Program-made: the position numbers and the translations under genes | Shown: one piece after another, positions 10,992 through 21,944 of the stretch | How positions within the stretch are numbered: the first letter of the stretch is position 1 | How the letters are laid out: each line of letters begins with the position of its first letter | Notes under the pieces: model-generated | Databases searched by the model: none | Told to the model about the DNA's origin: nothing | Seen by the model: the letters and a program-made list of their open reading frames with translations, nothing else | From: Stomorhina lunata | Taxonomy: Eukaryota > Arthropoda > Insecta > Diptera > Rhiniidae | Length of the DNA stretch: 64,000 nt | Assembly: GCA_933228675.1 (NCBI GenBank) | Contig: OW121744.1 | Span: 94,377,764 to 94,441,763, forward strand | Direction of reading: 5' to 3'

Positions 10992-12516
10992 CAATCTCGT
11001 TTTTATGTTGACAAATGCCATTTGCATTCCAAAAATAAATTCTCAAACAAATCATGGCTCATAAATGCTAAAAATACTGATTAATTACCATTAAATTTGT
11101 TCTTCCAAGGCCATGAAATCATTACAAAATTTACTACCAAAACATAAAACCCCTTCCCTCTTGTGAAAATTTTATTTCATGACAAAAGTACACAACTCAA
11201 CACCTTGATAATAGTCATAATTTCAAAAGGAAACAAACGTTTCTTTTAAATGAAATATTTACCTCAGAAAATAAAACAAACTAAAATACTTCAAAAATAA
11301 AACACATAATAACGCATTGAAGTTCTTTTAAAAATGTATTTCCGTTGAAAACCAAATACAAATTATAAACAAACATTTTTCTTCAACATAAAACTGAAGA
11401 ATCAACAGAAATCAAGAGGAAGAAAAAAATCAACTAAACTAAACAAATAAACAATCAAAACAACTAAACCGAAACTTAAATTAAAAAAAAAAAACAGAAA
11501 AACAATCGAAAAAATAACAACGAGCCGAAATAATTTGAAACACTTTCATGCAAGATGAATGAATGAATGAATGAATGAGTGAATGATTAAAAACATACAA
11601 CTGCGAGCACAAACTAATACTCGAGGAGTTGTTCCTACTTTTGCCTTTCAAACGAAATGGAATATTCGATACAGAGTCAACAAAATGCGTATGTTCTTAT
11701 AACATGCAACGCTAAAACGACGACGACTATGACGACGTCGACAAAAACCAATACGTCAAGTCAAGTAGCATTTCATTTCAATAAAATCTCAAATAAAAAA
11801 AAAAAAAACGAAAAATTCCGGGAGCTGCACGCACGCATCAATAACAATTGTTGACTGAAACGCGAATAGTATTCAAATTTACATCTCGATATAAAAGGGT
11901 GGCCCAAAAAGTCTTTGAAGTATAACAAATAAAAAAAAACAACATAGCTTTCCTTTTCAATTGTTGTCCTACGAATATGCAATTGTCAGTTGACTCTAAA
12001 TTTGAATATGCCGCGTTGTTTACTTTGTGTTTGACAGTCGTTATTAGCAGACTTTGATGTGGACGAGCAATTACTGAGGATGCCGAACATTCTGTAAGCT
12101 TAGTTAAGGTCTCTACTTTCGAAACAATTACTAAATTTACTATAAGATTTAAGCCGATCCAAGATTAAAAGTGAGAAAGATTGTAGAATGAGCGACACTT
12201 CCCAGTCAGCATTAAGAGGATAATTTTTTGAAAAATCACCCAAATGAGTCTTTTTTAACCAGTTTGGAAGACCAAAAACTGATTTGTCATATGCGCGATT
12301 AAAAAACTAGTCGAAGTAGATTCGCGCTTATGCTTTAGAATTTACTATTTATAAATACAATAACAAAAAGCATATTCATTAAAAATCAAACATTTAAGGG
12401 ATTGAAAATCGATAGTTTGTAACGCTATTTTGCAAACCGATTTTGCACAGTTAGATGGTAAAAAGGTTACTCCTATGTGTGTGTTTTGAAATACTTCTTA
12501 ACGCGCATAGATAATA
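10992..12516. other. AT-rich stretch with a GAAT microsatellite
   Basis: Mostly A-rich sequence. A short GAAT repeat lies at about 11,555-11,590. GGGTGGCCCAAAAAGTC at about 11,898 resembles a mariner terminus, but I find no matching partner or transposase. Short frames at 11,657-11,982 lack recognisable domains. Confidence 0.5.
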
Positions 12517-12616
12517 GGTGCTGTAGCTAAGTGGGTTAGCACGCCGACTACTAAACATAAGATATCATTTTTAGCCTGAGTTCGACCCCAGTTAAGGCAA
12601 TGTTACTTTTTTTTTT
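12517..12616 (+). other. tRNA-like sequence with A box, B box and T-run
   Basis: TAGCTAAGTGGG at 12,524-12,535 fits the Pol III A box and GAGTTCGACCCC at 12,578-12,589 fits the B box. They are followed by a run of ten T at 12,607-12,616 that could terminate Pol III. The cloverleaf is poor: I cannot fold a proper anticodon arm or T stem, and the spacing is long. A tRNA-derived SINE head or decayed tRNA is more likely than a working tRNA gene. Confidence 0.4.
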
Positions 12617-12859
12617 AATCAACTGAAAAAAATAATCAAAAATGAGTCAAAAATGACTCGAAAATGGCTCGTAAAAGATTCATAAAGGTGCTCATAAAAG
12701 ATTCTCTCAAGGGAGTCGCGGCTAGGGTACCATTTTCTTCCGAAGGCACAGTGTTTTTCGAATCGAAAATGATAGCATATTCGATTGTTTTAATCGTCCG
12801 CGGCAGTCGAAAAAGAGTCAAATATGATCAGAAAATAACAAAAGTGTTGACTGGGTGGT

Positions 12860-14700
12860 GGCATGTGCTGACGAAGTAAAAAGGCTGTCGAGTGTAACTC
12901 CCAGGATTTTCGGGTGATTTACTGTCACCATCGATCTCGATGCCAAGTTGTAGGCTAAATTCTTTTGTCCAGGGTCACCGAAGATTTAGTTTGTAACTTT
13001 CACTGAAGAAATTGTAGATGATATTGACATAATGATTCACCTTACCGCATAAGTCTTCCACAATATGGCCGGTAGCCATTATCTTCAGTCGTCCGAATAT
13101 AATATGACTTCAACGCCTTGCAGTGGAGCTGGAAGTTTAGAGAGATAGGAGTTAAACAGGACTGGTGATAGGACTCCACCCTGAGGAACCACTTTTTGAG
13201 CGCTGGTCTAAACTCTACGAATGACTGACGACTACTCATATAATTTACTATCTATCTCTTCATTTTTGTTGGAATTGTGGACAGCAGGATGTCCTAGAAT
13301 AGGGTGACATGGCATAACGTGTCAAAGGCTTTTGACAAGTCAAGTGACACATGGACCATTCTTTCACAAGGGATCTGCTGGTTTAAGCCTTGTACGATCT
13401 GAGTATTAAAGGCTGTTAATTATGTGCATTTTTCGAAATCAATGCTGGAAGCGATCTGCTGGTAGTAGGATGGTCGGCTGGGGAAGTAGTAGAGCCTCGA
13501 GTGTCTTCGCGACTAGAGACAGGAGGGATATCGTTCTGTACGATGATCCCTCATTTGAGGGTTTCCCAGGTCTTAGGATTGGGATCACTCTACCCACTTT
13601 CCAGACATCGAGTATAGTGAGAAAGATTTAGGACACCTTTAAAAATTTCCCCACTTACCTAGGTGTTTTAGTATCAACGTGGAAATTCAGTCAAGCCAAT
13701 TGCTTTAGAAGGCTTAGCTGTACGAATGACCTTTGCAACTTCAGCGGGCGTAAAAGGTTGTGGTGGGTCCGAGACTAGGAGATCATGCAGCTTGCGAAAA
13801 ATACTTTTTTCCCTTGTCTTTTTCGGGATGCTTAATTGTTGTCGACAAACTCAATCGCGACCCTATCATCCGTTTTCATAGTGTTCGAGAGAGATCGAAA
13901 AGTGGATCACAACTTACTTATTCCTGAGCCAAGGTTGTAGTTCTTGAAGTGGTCAAGCCTACGGTTCCGCTTGTCATCATTTACTAACCTGCTGATACAT
14001 GGTTCTGCTGGACGATCCAGGGAACATCAGGGTTGGTATTGCGGATTGCATTCCACTGCTTCTGCTGGGAATTGCGGCCTCAATACGGGTTTTCTACCAG
14101 CAGAGATGAAGCGAGTGGCTGTAGCGTTGGTGCTATTATTAGAGATCTCTGAAGTGGCGGTTGGCAGTCTAACGATTATGGGCAGGTCTAAAGCTAGAGA
14201 CACAACTGCTCGACAGGTAACACAGTTAATCAGACCAGGACTTGCAATTGTTGGGAAAACTGGCGCATTACAATAAATCATCATCATCGTAAATCTGTTC
14301 GCACCTTTTTGGTCTTTCCCAAGAAATGAGTGCCAAAGATCATGGTTCGCGTTAAAGTGCCCAAGAACCAGCAGTGTTTCTCCTTCTCAAAACGTTCAAA
14401 TGTCGGGATGGTATCCAGTTGGACAACTGGTTACAGGCATAATGTAGACATTATAGAGTTTTAACTTCGTGTCCCCAGATCTGACAGCAATACCCTAAGT
14501 CTCAAGGTATTGATTGCTACTGTCTGGATCCAGAAATAGAACTCTATACTGCACTGAGTTGCGATGAAAGATGCGATTCCTCCACCGTAACTTCTGGTGA
14601 GTTCTTTTCGTTTCCACGACATCCGGTTCAACGTACCGGAATAACCCGAGGTTTTTCGACTAAGAACTATTAACTCAGCAACAACAACCAAATCTTTATC
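12860..14700 (-). pseudogene. Non-LTR retrotransposon EN-RT relic (Jockey/LOA-like)
   Basis: Reading minus from 14,700 down: endonuclease pieces near 14,580-14,470 (GGGIASF; EIQG-like and RSGDTKLKLYNVY in shifting frames); SPGLINCVTCRAVVSL then LDLPIIVRL near 14,220-14,160, the decayed SDHLPI motif; AKPSKAIGL near 13,700; DVWKVGRVIPILRPGKPSN and YRTISLLSLVAKTLE at about 13,610-13,490; VSLDLSKAFDT near 13,345-13,320 (RT palm aspartate); PQGGVLSPVLFN then LQGVEVILYSDD at about 13,190-13,075. The last is the catalytic YxDD motif, with S where A is usual. KEFSLQLGIEIDGD follows near 12,970-12,930. Domain order and spacing are those of an intact EN-RT ORF, but frameshifts and stops are frequent. 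The exact clade is uncertain. Confidence 0.85.
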
Positions 14701-14758
14701 TTCCGTGCTGCTTTAGCTGGCCTTTAAATTAGCATTAACATTATAACTTAGTCATTAT

Positions 14759-15270
14759 GAATAAACTCAATGAGTCCAAATTTGATCTTGCTGAGCAATA
14801 TATTGACGAGGTTAAAACTTTCTGTTACCTTGGAAGTATAACCTCAAAAGGCGACGGCAGCTGAGGAGATATTCAACAAAGACTATATTAAGTAAAGCAT
14901 GCCTTCGGTAATCTAAATATGTTCTGGAGATCTCAAAATATCTCAACTATCAGCAAACCCAAAGTTTTTAATACTAATGTTAAATATGTTTGTGAAACAT
15001 GTAATTTTCGAATCGAGACATGAGCAGCTATAAGCATTTGTCAACCGATGCATCAGACGCATTTTTAGAATTTTCTGGTCCCAATTACAAATCAAGATCT
15101 AGGGTTGCGCACCAATCAAGGGCCGCTACTAACAAGTATTTGTACTCGAAAATATGATTAGCTGGTACATACACTAAGAAAGCCAACAACTGATATAAAT
15201 CTTTAATCCATGGAATATAATCTGAAAGGTTGCAAAAGGTCAGCTGTCGAGACAGTGGTTTTCTTGAAGT
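14759..15270 (+). pseudogene. LINE reverse-transcriptase C-terminal fragment
   Basis: Near-continuous frame reading VKTFCYLGSITSKGDGS, stop, GDIQQRL, HAFGNLNMFWRSQNIST, then FNTNVKYVCET, a FLVPITNQDLGLRT segment and RKYD-LVHTLRKPTTDI. This is the post-palm thumb/C-terminal region of RTE-like or related LINE reverse transcriptases (family forms FCYLGS, RCLR.I..I.WP, WIGHTLRKP). Four or more stops interrupt it. The polymerase core is missing. It lies head-to-head with the minus-strand LINE relic, about 60 bp away, so the two are separate insertions. Confidence 0.75.
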
Positions 15271-16490
15271 GAATCGGCGCCAATGAAAGCAAAGGTGGAT
15301 TTAGTAGCCGTTAAAATCGTGTCGACTATTTTTTGGAATAAACACAATATAATCCATCTTGATATCCTTCAGAAGGGGAAAATAATCAAAGAGAATATTA
15401 TCGATTTCAACCGATCGATTCAATGAAATTTGAAAAAAGCAGAACTATGAAAGCGCGCCTATTAAATGACCCCAAAGAAATGTGTTACAAATAGCATTAG
15501 CCCTAAACTTAAGAAAATTGCTCGATAGAATAAAATTTTACTCTAACGAAATTTTCGGAAGGAATAAAAACAAATTTTAGAAACGTTGGACTGACTGTCT
15601 AAAATTTGAAGGAGACTGTGAAGAAAAATAAAATAACTTTTTTTATATATAAACCTTTTTTTATTGAAAAAATCGTCTACTTATTATTCCACCCTCGTAC
15701 TTACAACCAGCCAAATATGCAAGGAATAACTATTAATTGCTTTCCTTGTAAATCAGTTTGAGTCAAAAAATTTTAAATACAATTGCATTTGTTTGGAATT
15801 GAAAAAGTTTTCGTTAAAAGCTTAATGTAGAATGTTATGACTAACTTCTGGTTTTAGGTAACAGAGATGGAAAGGTGAAAAATAATAATAAACTTGATCC
15901 CGATTAGAAATAAAGCTCTATTTTCTCATAAAAACAGTTGATTTCTTCTTAACACTCTTTACCATTATAAGTAAATCAATAAAAAATGTTAAAAACTCCC
16001 ATCTCTGCATTGGCCAAATAGATTTAGGATATTATAAATAATGTGTCATAATTTATTTAAAAATTCCTTTAAAAATCTAAATTTATTTTAAACATCCCTT
16101 TTCATAAAACATTAAATCAAATCAAAAATCTCAACTACCTCCCATCCCTGCTTTTGGCAAACAGCTCTGGGCTAGTGTAGTTAAAGTGCGTGACAACATT
16201 TTCCCTTGGATTCTTGGATTGATTTACGAAAATGTATCGATAAGCGACTGATAACAATTACAATTTTTTTCGATTATAAACCGTTGACATTTTGAACAAG
16301 AATCAACGAAAAAAAAAAACAAGTAAAATAATGAAAAAGAGTCAACAGATATAATTTGAAGGGACTGACATAAATGTCAACAAAGTGCATGAGTATAAAT
16401 TGCAATTTGTTTGTTTTGTATATGATGAGAGAGTAAATGAGCAGTTGGGGGCAAAATGAATGCGCTTACTACTAAGACCAGACTGTAAGG
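15271..16490. other. AT-rich stretch without recognisable gene
   Basis: AT-rich DNA lacking long frames or clear repeats. Confidence 0.55.
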
Positions 16491-16499
16491 AGCCTGTAC

Positions 16500-17330
16500 A
16501 CTTGATACCTATATATGCAAGCTAAACTTTGGCTAGACTTTAGACTAGCTTACAGACTAGACCAATGGTAGGCACAAAGAGAACATAGGAAATATCAATG
16601 TATTGGTGATTTTACAAATAAAGAGACTAAGAAAAAATAAATATTTTCTTGTTCTCTTTTGCATGTGTTTTGTTGTTGCAAATTGAATGTTATCATACAA
16701 ATGAGTATTTTTCGTATTTTAGTTTGTTTTTTCTTCTTAATTCGTGTTGTTTATGTGGAAATGACGATTGGTGCTCGGCCCGTAGGGGCTAATTTGCCAA
16801 TCATGGGACTAGACCAATGTTAGGCAAAATCTTTCTAATTTCTATCTGATTTTGTAGTTTGCTAACCCCAGGTAAAATCATATATAAAATCAGAGAGACT
16901 TTGCCCATTATTGGACTAGACTATGAATCTAAGTGAATACTTAGATTATAGAATATAGACGCTAATAAGAATTGGACTACAGGGTATTATGAATTGAAAT
17001 ATATCATGAACTAGACTATATAACAAATTATGAAATAGACTATGGACTATACTATAGATTAGTCTAAGGATTATATTTTAGACCAGATAAAAAACTATGA
17101 CAGGGACTATGGAAAAGACTCTGGAAGGACTATAGAATAGACTACAGTACAGATTTGTATAATCTGATTAGACCATGGACTAGACCATGTACTGGACAAC
17201 ACCGTCTATTAATCAGTAAATAAACCAGAAAAAAGACTAGACTAGAACTAGTTACAGACTAGATTGGACTAAACTACAATTATATTGAACTATAGACTAA
17301 GCAATGCAGTAGACTATAGACTTAAAAATT
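16500..17330. repeat. Degenerate GACTATAGACTAGA low-complexity repeat
   Basis: The words GACTA, ACTAGACTA and TAGACTATGGACTA recur throughout at irregular spacing of about 10-20 bp. This looks like an old, heavily mutated simple repeat with no fixed period. Confidence 0.65.
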
Positions 17331-17574
17331 ACACTGTGCTAGTTCAAAAAACCTACAAAAATCAAACCTAGTAGGTAAAGATAATTCGAAAACGATGAAT
17401 TCAATCGTGCTGACTGTTTTTTTAGGTTAGCTGTATTTTTTGAGATATAGCGTTATTTAAAAAATTAAGGAGGTTGCGAAATAAATATTCGTGTAACTCG
17501 AAATCTGTTTATTTTCTTGAACTAAATAAAAAAATCGATATACAGCAACAAAATAATTTGTTAAAACACCAATT
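17331..17574. other. AT-rich spacer
   Basis: No feature recognised between the low-complexity repeat and the S2 flank. Confidence 0.4.
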
Positions 17575-17945
17575 ACAGCCCATACCACCAGAAGCCGATG
17601 AATTTTTATAATTTTCGTAAATACCACGATCATTAATAAAACTCGTGAAAATGTGTATTAAAATCATTCAGTTGGAATTTGGATTTTAACAGAGTCGGTT
17701 GGTGTCGCTTTGTTAAAGAAAAGACAAAAACGAAATAGGCAAGAAACAAATCTAAATCCAATTTATAGCAACAAAATATTTGGTTCAAGAAAACAAAGAA
17801 ATATAATCTCGAACATTGTTGCCACGATACTACAATTTTTTCAAACATTGTTAATATTTTTTGTAAACATTGGGAATATTTTTCAAAACCGAAATAAATT
17901 ATTTATAATATTAAACAATTTTAGATTTTTATATTTTTTTTGGAT
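17575..17945. repeat. Conserved left flank of S2 array 1
   Basis: Shares a long stretch with 33,430-33,790, including TTTTCGTAAATACCACGATC, GAAAATG.GTATTAAAATC, CAGTTGGAATTTGGAT and ATAATCTCGAACATTGTTG. A shorter inverted copy lies at about 44,640-44,822. The minus-strand frame of about 70 codons (residues SWQQCSRLYFF) is kept in all three copies, but so is the whole DNA; I do not regard it as a protein gene. Confidence 0.75.
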
Positions 17946-19965
17946 ATTTTCGATCCAAAATTTTTTTTATAGAAAAATTTTTAATAAAAATATCTTTTTT
18001 CTTTCTTTAGAAAATTGTTCGATAAAAATTAGATTTTATAGAAAATTTTTCCATAAAAATATTTTTCTGTTAAAATTTTCTATAAAAATATTTTTATATC
18101 AAAAAATTTTCGAATCTTCTATAGAAAAATTTTTGATAAAAAATTTTCCACAGAAAAATTTTTGATGAGAAAATTTTCTATAGAAAAATTTTTGATGAGA
18201 AAATTTTCTATAGAAAAATTTTTGTAAGAAATTTTTCTATAGAAAAATGTTTGTAAGAAAATTTTCTGTAGAAAAATTTTTGTAAGAAAATTTTCTATAG
18301 AAAAGTTTTTGTAAGAAAATTTTCTATAGAAAACTTTTTGTAAGAAAATTTTCTATTAAGTAATTTTTGATTTGATTTTTCTATAGAAAAATTTTTGATA
18401 AAAAAATTTTCTATAGAAAAAATTTTGATAAAAAATTTTCTATAGAAAAATTTTTGAAATAAGATTTTCTATTGAAAAATTTTTGATAAAAAAATTTTCC
18501 ATAGAAAAATTTTTGATAAAAAAAAATTTTCTATAGAAAAATTTTTGATAAAAAAATTTTCTATAGAAAAATTTTGGATAAAGAAATTTTCTATAGAAAA
18601 ATTTTTGATAAAACATTTTCTATAGAAAAATTTTTGATACAAAAATTTTCTATAGAAAAATTTTTGATACAAAAATTATCTATAGAAAAATTTTTGAAAT
18701 AAAATTTTCTATTGAAAAATTTTTGATAAAAAAATTTTCTATAGGATAATTTTTGATAAAAAAATTTTCTATAGAAAAATTTTTGATAAAAAAATTTTCT
18801 ATAGAAAAATTTTTGATAAAAAAATTTTCTATAGAAAAATTTTTGATAAAAAAATTTTCTATAGAAAAATTTTTGATAAAAAAATTTTCAATAGAAAAAT
18901 TTTTGATAAAAAAATTTTCTATAGAAAAATTTTTAATAAAAAAATTTTCTATAGAAAAATTTTTGATAAAAAAATTTTTTATAGACAAATTTTTGATAAA
19001 GAAATTTTCTATAGAACAATTTTTAATAAAAAAAAATTTCTATAGAACAATTTTTGATAAAAAATTTTCTATAGAAACATTTTTGATAAAAAAATTTTTC
19101 TATAGAAACATTTTTGATAAAAAAAAATTTTCTTTAGAATAATTGTTGATAAAAAAATTTTCTATAGAAAAATTTTCGATAAAAAAAATTTTCTATAGGA
19201 TAATTTTTGATAAAAAAATTTTCTATAGAAAAATTTTTGATAAAAAAATTTTCTATAGAAAAATTTTTGATAAAAAAATTTTCTATAGAAAAATTTTTGA
19301 TAAAAAAATTTTCTATAGAAAAATTTTTGATAAAAAAATTTTCTATAGAAAAATTTTTGATAAAAAAATTTTCTATAGAAAAATTTTTGATAAAAAAATT
19401 TTCTATAGAAAAATTTTTGATAAAAAAATTTTCTATAGAACAATTTTTAATAAAAAAAATTTTCTATAGAACAATTTTTGATAAAAAATTTTCTATAGAA
19501 ACATTTTTGATAAAAAAATTTTTCTATAGAAACATTTTTGATAAAAAAAATTTTCTTTAGAATAATTGTTGATAAAAAAATTTTCTATAGAAAAATTTTC
19601 GATAAAAAAAATTTTCTATAGAATAATTTTTGATAAAAAAAATTTCTATAAAAAAGTTTTTGATAAAAAAATTTTCTATAGAAAAAATTTTGATACAAAA
19701 ATTTTCTATAGAAAAATTTTTGATAAAAAAATTTTCTATAGAAAAATTTTTGATAAAAAAATTTTCCACAGAAAATTGTTAATAAAAAAATTTTATAGAA
19801 AAATTGTTAATAAAAATATTTCTATAGATAAAAATTTTTCTTTAGAAAAATTTGTGAAAATTTTCTTTAGAAAAATTTTTGATAAAAAAATTTTCTTTAG
19901 AAAAATTTTTGATAAAAAAATTTTCTTTAGAAAAATTTTTGATAAAAAAATGTTGATAAATAAAA
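17946..19965. repeat. Satellite S2 array 1 (30 bp unit)
   Basis: Unit is TTTTCTATAGAAAA followed by ATTTTTGATAAAAAA; period is 30 bp with occasional extra A. Up to about 18,450 units are diverged (GTAAGAAAAT and GATGAGAAAAT linkers). From 18,660 on they are nearly identical. A block of variant units at about 19,077-19,205 reappears at about 19,501-19,630, a ~424 bp higher-order duplication. Long frames on both strands here are satellite translations. Confidence 0.95.
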
Positions 19966-19967
19966 TT

Positions 19968-20030
19968 TGTGTTGGAGTTTTCAATCGGTACAAACCCCGG
20001 GAAAATCTTTTTATATTTATTAGCAAATAA
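19968..20030. repeat. Short dispersed repeat at the right edge of S2 array 1
   Basis: GTGTTGGAGTTTTCAATCGG followed by TACAAACCCCGGGAAAAT and T-rich sequence. The same ~60 bp, with a few changes, occurs at 21,770-21,830, just upstream of S1 array 2. Confidence 0.75.
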
Positions 20031-21371
20031 GCGATTAGCCTATTCAAGGCTACACGGTAGCTATGGTCAAATGTAAACCGATTTTGCCCAATTTTATAAC
20101 CAAAATTTTCTAAGAAATGAAAAGTCGAGGAACACCAACATTTTTTGGTTTTATCAAAAAACTATTTATTACAATAATAAATAATTGTAATGAATTGGGA
20201 TCTTAGTGCAATACACTACCGTAAAACTTTTTAATTAAATGTTTGATGTCCCAAAATTTTTGATAAACCTTTTTTGAAAAATATTTTTACTAAGTTTCAG
20301 TGACCTTGCTTTATTTGCTTAGACCCTGTCGTGCCTTTAATGCACAGACAGGCTCAATCGTTTTAGAAATTCATAAGAATTTAGAAGATATACCGCTTTT
20401 AGTTTTTAAGCCCTTATTAGGGAAGTCGCAAACAGAATAACAATATCAATATACCCCCCATTTTTTGATGGTGGGTATAATAACCAGAACTTTGTTATTA
20501 GAGCAAATTGTAATGCTATATCAAGACCTATTTCTTGAACCCTTTATAGAGCTATGCCTTTAAAAGTACAGTGCTATTTTCCTTTGCATAACTGTTTCGG
20601 AAAACATACAAAACACACTATTAACTACGCATATATTGGATAAAGATCAGTTCAGTATAGATGACAGTAAGTTTAATTTTTATGAAAGAAAAAAAATTTA
20701 AAAACATTATTGAAACTAGAACATACATGGACTAAATAAATGTATGTTTTTCACTTAAAAACTCTACAATAATGGCGAAAGCATTAATTTCAACAAGTGT
20801 TTTGTGTGTAGTTTTTATCAAAGCATATCAATTTTTTATATCAAACTGTTTTTAACAGAATTTAATCATAATTTTCTGTTTAAAAAATGTAAACATTTTT
20901 ATTCATGTTTAATTAACAGTGTTTTCTATGCACTTGATAACTCGGGCATAATGTTTTTTCTGCCATATTTTTAGTAAAATGAACTCAGTCAGATCCAAGT
21001 TCTGTTTTTCCGAAAAATTTTGAAATTTACTATAACAACATAAAAAAAAATTTTAATCAATTATCTTTAGAACGTGAGTGAACGTGATGGCAGGTAATAA
21101 ATGAAAGTGAACTTAAAAAAAAAAGTTAAATAAAGTGAAAATTTGTATTCAGGCGGATTAAAATATAGCCTTAGAAATATTCTCCTCTAAATTTTGTGCT
21201 GCTTTGGAGCGGTTTAATTTCAAAATGACTTTCATTTAAAAATTTCAGTTTTTATTCTTTTAATGTGTGTGCCTGTGTATGAAGTTTGCTTCGAACAATT
21301 ACACATATGTACAACTTTTAGTCTAAAGAAAATCTAAATCAACATGTTAATAATAAAAATCAACATAAATT
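20031..21371. other. AT-rich stretch with T1 scraps
   Basis: At 20,062-20,100 ATGGTCAAATGTAAACCG, then GATTTTGCCCAA, resembles T1 internal sequence in reverse. At 20,450-20,482 TATACCCCCC and GGTGGGTATAATA resemble TIR-element ends. The rest is unremarkable AT-rich DNA. Confidence 0.45.
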
Positions 21372-21700
21372 GTGGTAGACATGCAAAGCACAAAGCAATT
21401 TTCACATCATATACATCTTTCATACAAACTCGCATTTGCTAATCATCATCAGCAGCGCCAGCAACTGCTGGTGCTGCTGCTTGCTGCACATGTGTGCGGT
21501 TGGACAGACAGCCACGTTCATGGACAGCGAGAGGTTTTCCAGAGGTTTTCATTTTAAAACTGAATATAAAGCTTTTTTTCCTAAAGAAATTTCCGTATTT
21601 AACATGGCTTGTTAAATTTGCAGCTCCAACCACACACACACTTTTCATACATATCCACACAGACATGTTGGAATGGAATATCTTTCATTATGAATGAATA
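21372..21700. other. Higher-complexity patch, coding status unclear
   Basis: Contains a CAGCAGCGCCAGCAACTG-type patch at 21,447-21,500 and open frames of 61-75 codons on both strands. The frames overlap, lack recognisable motifs and are Q/L or A rich only because of the CAG/CTG run. I see no convincing gene; an old regulatory or transcribed region cannot be excluded. Confidence 0.25.
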
Positions 21701-21769
21701 ATTATTTCTAATATTAAAGTGAAATATTGTATGAACTGGTCAAATGTTGGTATGAACGTATGTTGGCTG

Positions 21770-21830
21770 TGTGTTGGAGTTTTCAAGCGGTACAAAACCT
21801 GGGAAAATATTTTTATTTATCGCTAGAAAT
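21770..21830. repeat. Second copy of the 60 bp dispersed repeat
   Basis: GTGTTGGAGTTTTCAAGCGG then TACAAAACCTGGGAAAAT matches 19,968-20,030 with scattered substitutions. It lies about 115 bp upstream of S1 array 2. Confidence 0.75.
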
Positions 21831-21944
21831 ATTTCTGTAGCAGAAATCTATTAGCCTGATGACTAAAGCTAAAAGGATTTATTCATCATAGCAATCAAAC
21901 GAATTAATTCCTTTATAGTTCTAAATCTAGAACTGGAAATGGAA

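Noticed and set aside
11895..12060. Mariner terminus (GGGTGGCCCAAAAAGTC)
   Set aside because: No matching inverted end and no transposase motif nearby.
13944..14276. 110-codon plus-strand frame
   Set aside because: Antisense to the LINE endonuclease motif SPGLINCVT on the minus strand.
17633..17848. SWQQCSRLYFF frame conserved at 17.6, 33.5 and 44.7 kb
   Set aside because: The whole DNA segment is a shared repeat flank, so frame similarity follows from DNA similarity; the third copy is truncated.
18469..20047. Set of 67-154 codon frames rich in K, F, I on both strands
   Set aside because: All fall in S2 array 1 and repeat every ten codons; no start, splice or domain evidence.
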